Positions 60,904 through 64,000 of a stretch of DNA of 64,000 nucleotides are shown here, in pieces. Position 1 is the first letter of the stretch. Each line of letters starts with the position of its first letter. The notes under the pieces were generated by a model. The model was not told the DNA's origin. It saw only the letters and a program-made list of their open reading frames with translations, and did no database searches. The translations under genes were made by a program, and so were the position numbers. The DNA is from Micavibrio_C sp046294845 (GTDB lineage: Bacteria > Pseudomonadota > Alphaproteobacteria > Micavibrionales > Micavibrionaceae), in the NCBI GenBank assembly GCA_046294845.1, contig JBKBNU010000001.1, positions 1,488,001-1,552,000 on the forward strand, given 5' to 3'.

Positions 60904-61846
60904 TTTTGCGGAATTTATCGTATGCCTGAATAATACGGGCCACCAGTTTATGACGGACGACGTCCTGTGCCGTGAAATGGACGAAGGCAATGTCTTCTTC
61001 GTTCTTCAGAATGTGCATGGCCTCTTTTAATCCTGATTGTGTGCCAGGGGGCAAGTCAATCTGCGAAGGGTCGCCTGTGATTTGCATGTGTGAATTTTCA
61101 CCCATACGCGTCAGGAACATTAGCATTTGCTGGGTTGTTGTATTCTGCGCCTCGTCGAGAATAATAAAAGCGTTGTTCAATGTACGGCCGCGCATAAAGG
61201 CCAGCGGGGCAATCTCGATCTCATCGCTGAGGATTTTCTTTTGCACCTTGTCGCTTGGCATGGTGTCGTAAAGCGCGTCATAAAGCGGACGCATATAAGG
61301 GTCCATCTTTTCTTTCAGTTCACCGGGCAGGAAGCCCAGTCGTTCACCGGCCTCAACAGCGGGGCGGCAAAGAATAATTCTTTCAACTTTGCCAGACTCC
61401 ATCATTTCAACAGCACGGGCGACGGCAAGATATGTTTTACCAGTACCAGCGGGGCCAATACCAAACACCATGCGATGTTTCTTCATGGCGGCAATATACT
61501 CGCCCTGCATCGGGGTGCGCGGGGCTATACGCTTTTTCTTGGTGATGATGGCATTACCGTCATCGTTTGAATGGAAAGCGGGCAAGCCGGCAGGGTTTTC
61601 CTGATCTTCCGGATCAGGGGCTTTGTTCTTGTTCTGCATCTGGAATCTGATGGCACCATCAACCGTGGGGCCGTCGACGTCCTGACCTTGACGGACTTTG
61701 GACCAAAGAAATTCCAAAACATGGCGGGCCTGCCTGATGTTGGTGTGAGCGCCGCTGATAGAAACTTCGTTACCACGGCTGTTGATTTCAACATCAAACG
61801 CACTTTCAATTCTGTGAAGATGGTCGTTTTGTTCGCCATAAAGCAT
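60896..61846 (-). CDS. phoH: PhoH/YbeZ-family ATPase
   Basis: 316 residues from the ATG at 61846. Walker A is GIGPAGTGKTYLAVARAV; CRPAVEAGERLGFLPGELKEKMDPYMRPLYDAL and FIILDEAQNTT (Walker B) with MFLTRMGENSHMQITGDPSQIDLP are diagnostic. A KH-like segment occupies the first 60 residues. The real start may lie upstream: the frame continues another 19 codons encoding LAFEDNRLVP, which matches the family's N-terminus. Only an ATA at 61903, with AAGGAG six bases before it, could start it. It overlaps ybeY by eight bases. Confidence 0.95.
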   Translation of the reverse strand: MLYGEQNDHLHRIESAFDVEINSRGNEVSISGAHTNIRQARHVLEFLWSKVRQGQDVDGPTVDGAIRFQMQNKNKAPDPEDQENPAGLPAFHSNDDGNAIITKKKRIAPRTPMQGEYIAAMKKHRMVFGIGPAGTGKTYLAVARAVEMMESGKVERIILCRPAVEAGERLGFLPGELKEKMDPYMRPLYDALYDTMPSDKVQKKILSDEIEIAPLAFMRGRTLNNAFIILDEAQNTTTQQMLMFLTRMGENSHMQITGDPSQIDLPPGTQSGLKEAMHILKNEEDIAFVHFTAQDVVRHKLVARIIQAYDKFRKND

Positions 61847-61996
61847 AGGGACAAGGCGGTTATCTTCAAACGCGAGGCGTTCTTGAGAGAATTGTTTGGC
61901 TATGGCAAGCTCCTTAAGAAAAAGTTGTTATTTATGAGTATATTATCACAAAATCTTTACGATTTCCTAGCGGCGCAGGGTAATAATATTTCAAGA

Positions 61997-63337
61997 TTAG
62001 GAGGCCATAGTGCCAGCCAGCGCTGTAGCTGTGGCTTTTTCAACCTTGGCTTTGACGAGGCTTCCCAGCAAAGACGGATCACAGGTCACATGCATTGCCT
62101 GATTATACGGCGTGCGGCCGTGAAGCTGGTTCGGGCGGTTGCCTTTGCCATCCGTTAGCACTTCGATGGTTTGACCCAGGAACTTCTCGTTGAATTCCTG
62201 ATGCTGGCTGAACAGTAACTTCTGTAATTCCTGCAGGCGCTCGTCTTTGACTTTTTCATTGACGATGTTCTGCATATTGGCGGCCGGTGTGCCGGGGCGT
62301 GGGCTGTACTTGAAAGAATAGGATGTGCCAAAGCCGATATCACGGACCAGCTGCAACAATTCTTCAAAATGTTTGTCAGTCTCACCGGGGAAGCCCACAA
62401 TAAAGTCTGATGACAGGCTGATATCCGGACGGGCTTTGCGCAAGCGGGCAATGATGTCGCGGAATTCATCGGCTGTGTGTTTGCGGTTCATCTGTTTCAA
62501 AATTTCATCAGCGCCATGCTGCACAGGCAAATGCAGAAACGGCATCAGCTTGGGCAGGCTGCCGTGGGCCGCGATCAAATCGTCAGCCATATCGCGCGGG
62601 TGCGATGTTGTGTAACGGATACGCTCGATACCTTCGATTTCGGAAACCGCTGCAATCAGATCGGCCAAGCCCATCGGGCGGCCATTAGGCGCTGTACCGT
62701 GATAGGCATTGACGTTCTGGCCCAGCAGAGTGATTTCCTTTGCCCCGCTATCGCGCAGACGACGGGCTTCATCAATGACCTGCTGTACCGGACGTGAAAA
62801 TTCGGCACCGCGTGTATAGGGCACAACACAGAATGTACAGAATTTATCACAACCCTCCTGAATGGACAGGAAGGCGGTGACGCCTTGCGGGATGTGTTCA
62901 TCGGGCAGGGAGTCAAATTTTGATATCGCCGGAAACTCGGTATTCACCACACGCTCGCCTGTGGCACGGATAATCATCTCGGGCAATTCGTGATAGGTCT
63001 GCGGGCCAAAAACCATATCGACATATTTGGCGCGGTCCATAATGACATCGCCTTCGGCTTGCGCGACGCAACCGGAAACGGCGATCAGCATCTTCTCGCC
63101 TTTTTTCTCCTTGGCGTCTTTATGGGGGCGCAAGCGGCCCAGATCGGAGAAAACTTTTTCGGTAGCTTTTTCGCGGATATGGCAAGTATTCAGGATGACC
63201 ATGTCGGCATCATCCGGCGTATCAACAGTCTGGTAGCCCAAGGGCGAGAGAATATCCGCCATTCTGTTGCTGTCATAGACATTCATCTGACAGCCCCATG
63301 TTTTGATAAACAGCTTTTTCTGTGCGTTTCCGCTCAT
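61997..63337 (-). CDS. miaB: tRNA-2-methylthio-N6-dimethylallyladenosine synthase MiaB
   Basis: 446-residue radical-SAM methylthiotransferase acting on A37 of tRNAs. Three N-terminal cysteines hold the auxiliary cluster: C16 (TWGCQMNVYDS), C52 (NTCHIREKA) and C90 (SGCVAQAEG). The radical-SAM CxxxCxxC is C163, C167, C170 (EGCDKFCTFCVVPYTRG). A TRAM domain ends the protein (LGQTIEVLTDGKGNRPNQLHGRTPYNQ, abridged). It is first in the miaB-phoH-ybeY-corC-lnt run, divergent from the dehydrogenase at the right edge. Confidence 0.97.
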   Translation of the reverse strand: MSGNAQKKLFIKTWGCQMNVYDSNRMADILSPLGYQTVDTPDDADMVILNTCHIREKATEKVFSDLGRLRPHKDAKEKKGEKMLIAVSGCVAQAEGDVIMDRAKYVDMVFGPQTYHELPEMIIRATGERVVNTEFPAISKFDSLPDEHIPQGVTAFLSIQEGCDKFCTFCVVPYTRGAEFSRPVQQVIDEARRLRDSGAKEITLLGQNVNAYHGTAPNGRPMGLADLIAAVSEIEGIERIRYTTSHPRDMADDLIAAHGSLPKLMPFLHLPVQHGADEILKQMNRKHTADEFRDIIARLRKARPDISLSSDFIVGFPGETDKHFEELLQLVRDIGFGTSYSFKYSPRPGTPAANMQNIVNEKVKDERLQELQKLLFSQHQEFNEKFLGQTIEVLTDGKGNRPNQLHGRTPYNQAMHVTCDPSLLGSLVKAKVEKATATALAGTMAS

Positions 63338-63417
63338 TCGCAGGTCCTTTGATTGACGTGCGTTTAAACCATAACTATCCTGCCAAAATCAAGCTTCTTC
63401 AAAGGATTGGTTCTTTT

Positions 63418-64000
63418 ATGGCTCATACGCTCCTGCATCTGGGTGGTCTTATGCCCGCCGAAATGGCCTTGCTGGAAACGGAATATGAAGTGATCCGTTT
63501 GGCCAAGGAAAGCGATCCGGAAGGGGCCTTGCAGCAGCATCGCCTTGATATCAAGGCCATAGTCACCAGTTTTACCCGCAAAGTCAGCCGCCAGATGATT
63601 GAGGGGCTGCCCAATCTTGAGATTATCTGCCAGTTCGGGGTCGGCGTTGATAATATTGACCTTCAGGCAGCCTCGGAAAGGCACGTAAACGTCATCAATA
63701 CGCCCGATCTGGTGACAGCCGATACGGCCGATCTGGCTATGGGTTTGGTTTTGGCCTGTGCCCGCCGGATGGTCGAAGGGGATGCCTATGTCAGGGTCAA
63801 TAAGTGGTTGAATGGCCCCATGCCGATGGGGGTGAGTTTGACCGGTAAAACGATCGGGATTGTTGGTTTGGGCCGTATCGGGCAAGCCGTTGCCCGCCGT
63901 GCCGAGGCTTTTGGTATGCAGGTTGCCTACACAGGACGCCGGAAAAAGGGTGATTTTTCATATGCATACCATGATGATATCCTGAAACTGGCGGAAGCCA
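63418..64000 (+). CDS. D-isomer-specific 2-hydroxyacid dehydrogenase, N-terminal part (partial)
   Basis: 194 codons are present before the window ends. MAHTLLHLGGLMPAEM starts it, with AAAGGA upstream. The catalytic-domain core IICQFGVGVDNIDLQAASERHVNVINTPD and the NAD-binding GKTIGIVGLGRIGQAVARRAEAFGM (GxGxxG) are clear. TADTADLAMGLVLACARR follows the usual hydroxyacid dehydrogenase pattern. It could be a hydroxypyruvate/glyoxylate reductase or phosphoglycerate dehydrogenase-like enzyme; the substrate residues near the end (Arg, Glu, His) lie beyond the edge. Confidence 0.88.
   Translation, partial: MAHTLLHLGGLMPAEMALLETEYEVIRLAKESDPEGALQQHRLDIKAIVTSFTRKVSRQMIEGLPNLEIICQFGVGVDNIDLQAASERHVNVINTPDLVTADTADLAMGLVLACARRMVEGDAYVRVNKWLNGPMPMGVSLTGKTIGIVGLGRIGQAVARRAEAFGMQVAYTGRRKKGDFSYAYHDDILKLAEA

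Noticed and set aside
61571..62158. 195-codon plus-strand ORF
   Set aside because: It is antisense across phoH and the end of miaB, both confidently identified.
1..64000. tRNA, rRNA, CRISPR or insertion sequence
   Set aside because: No T-loop-like motifs in intergenic gaps, no regularly spaced repeats with spacers, and no transposase-like ORF were seen by eye.

Overview
This window looks like ordinary chromosomal DNA of a free-living alphaproteobacterium with a base composition close to half G+C. The evidence is the gene content and order: a suf iron-sulfur cluster headed by an Rrf2 regulator, fabA-fabB-fabI, intracellular PHB depolymerases, a Fur/Mur-type regulator next to a DUF1491 gene, a PleC-like histidine kinase, CtrA-type TTAA-N7-TTAA sites, and the order miaB-phoH-ybeY-corC-lnt-XRE-metK-trmB. 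A deep lineage such as the Micavibrio/Rhodospirillales area would fit, but the sequence alone does not fix this. I see no rRNA, tRNA, CRISPR array, insertion sequence or prophage.

Layout. 1-3.7 kb: the start of a DUF45-type metallopeptidase gene and two intracellular PHA depolymerase paralogues. 3.9-12.7 kb: cobD/cbiB, rpmB, an unusual tgt, a GGDEF-like protein with a broken active site, upp, a PAS-PAS histidine kinase, fur, DUF1491 and prfC. 13.0-15.3 kb: a fused membrane/spermidine-synthase-like protein. 15.4-22.3 kb: the suf operon (Rrf2, sufB, a small membrane ORF, sufC, sufD, sufS, a cysteine-rich anchored protein, sufT, sufA), with two copies of a 68-bp palindromic repeat flanking sufC. 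22.4-28.1 kb: a secreted HExxH protein, dusA, an SH3 protein, unknown genes and a nucleotidyltransferase-like/HExxH pair. 28.2-31.4 kb: fabA-fabB-EamA-fabI. 31.4-34.7 kb: an unknown membrane protein, PAP2, mscL, an unknown gene and a GDPD. 34.8-43.4 kb: pnp and rpsO, normally adjacent, split by about 6 kb of unrelated genes. 43.4-49.5 kb: rimP-nusA-infB-rbfA-truB-rpsO. 49.7-54.8 kb: three overlapping genes for large type IV pilin-like proteins. 55.0-63.3 kb: trmB, metK, an XRE regulator, lnt, corC, ybeY, phoH and miaB. The right edge holds the start of a 2-hydroxyacid dehydrogenase gene.

How the genes work together: most are housekeeping (translation initiation and ribosome maturation, RNA decay, fatty acid synthesis, Fe-S assembly, envelope lipoprotein maturation). 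The most unusual parts are the three-gene pilin-like operon, whose last and largest product lacks the Glu+5 of pilins and carries a Cys/Trp repeat domain; the TGT with queuine-type substrate-pocket residues and no zinc cysteines; the GGDEF-like protein that keeps the inhibitory c-di-GMP site; and the suf operon with extra small genes and covarying palindromes.
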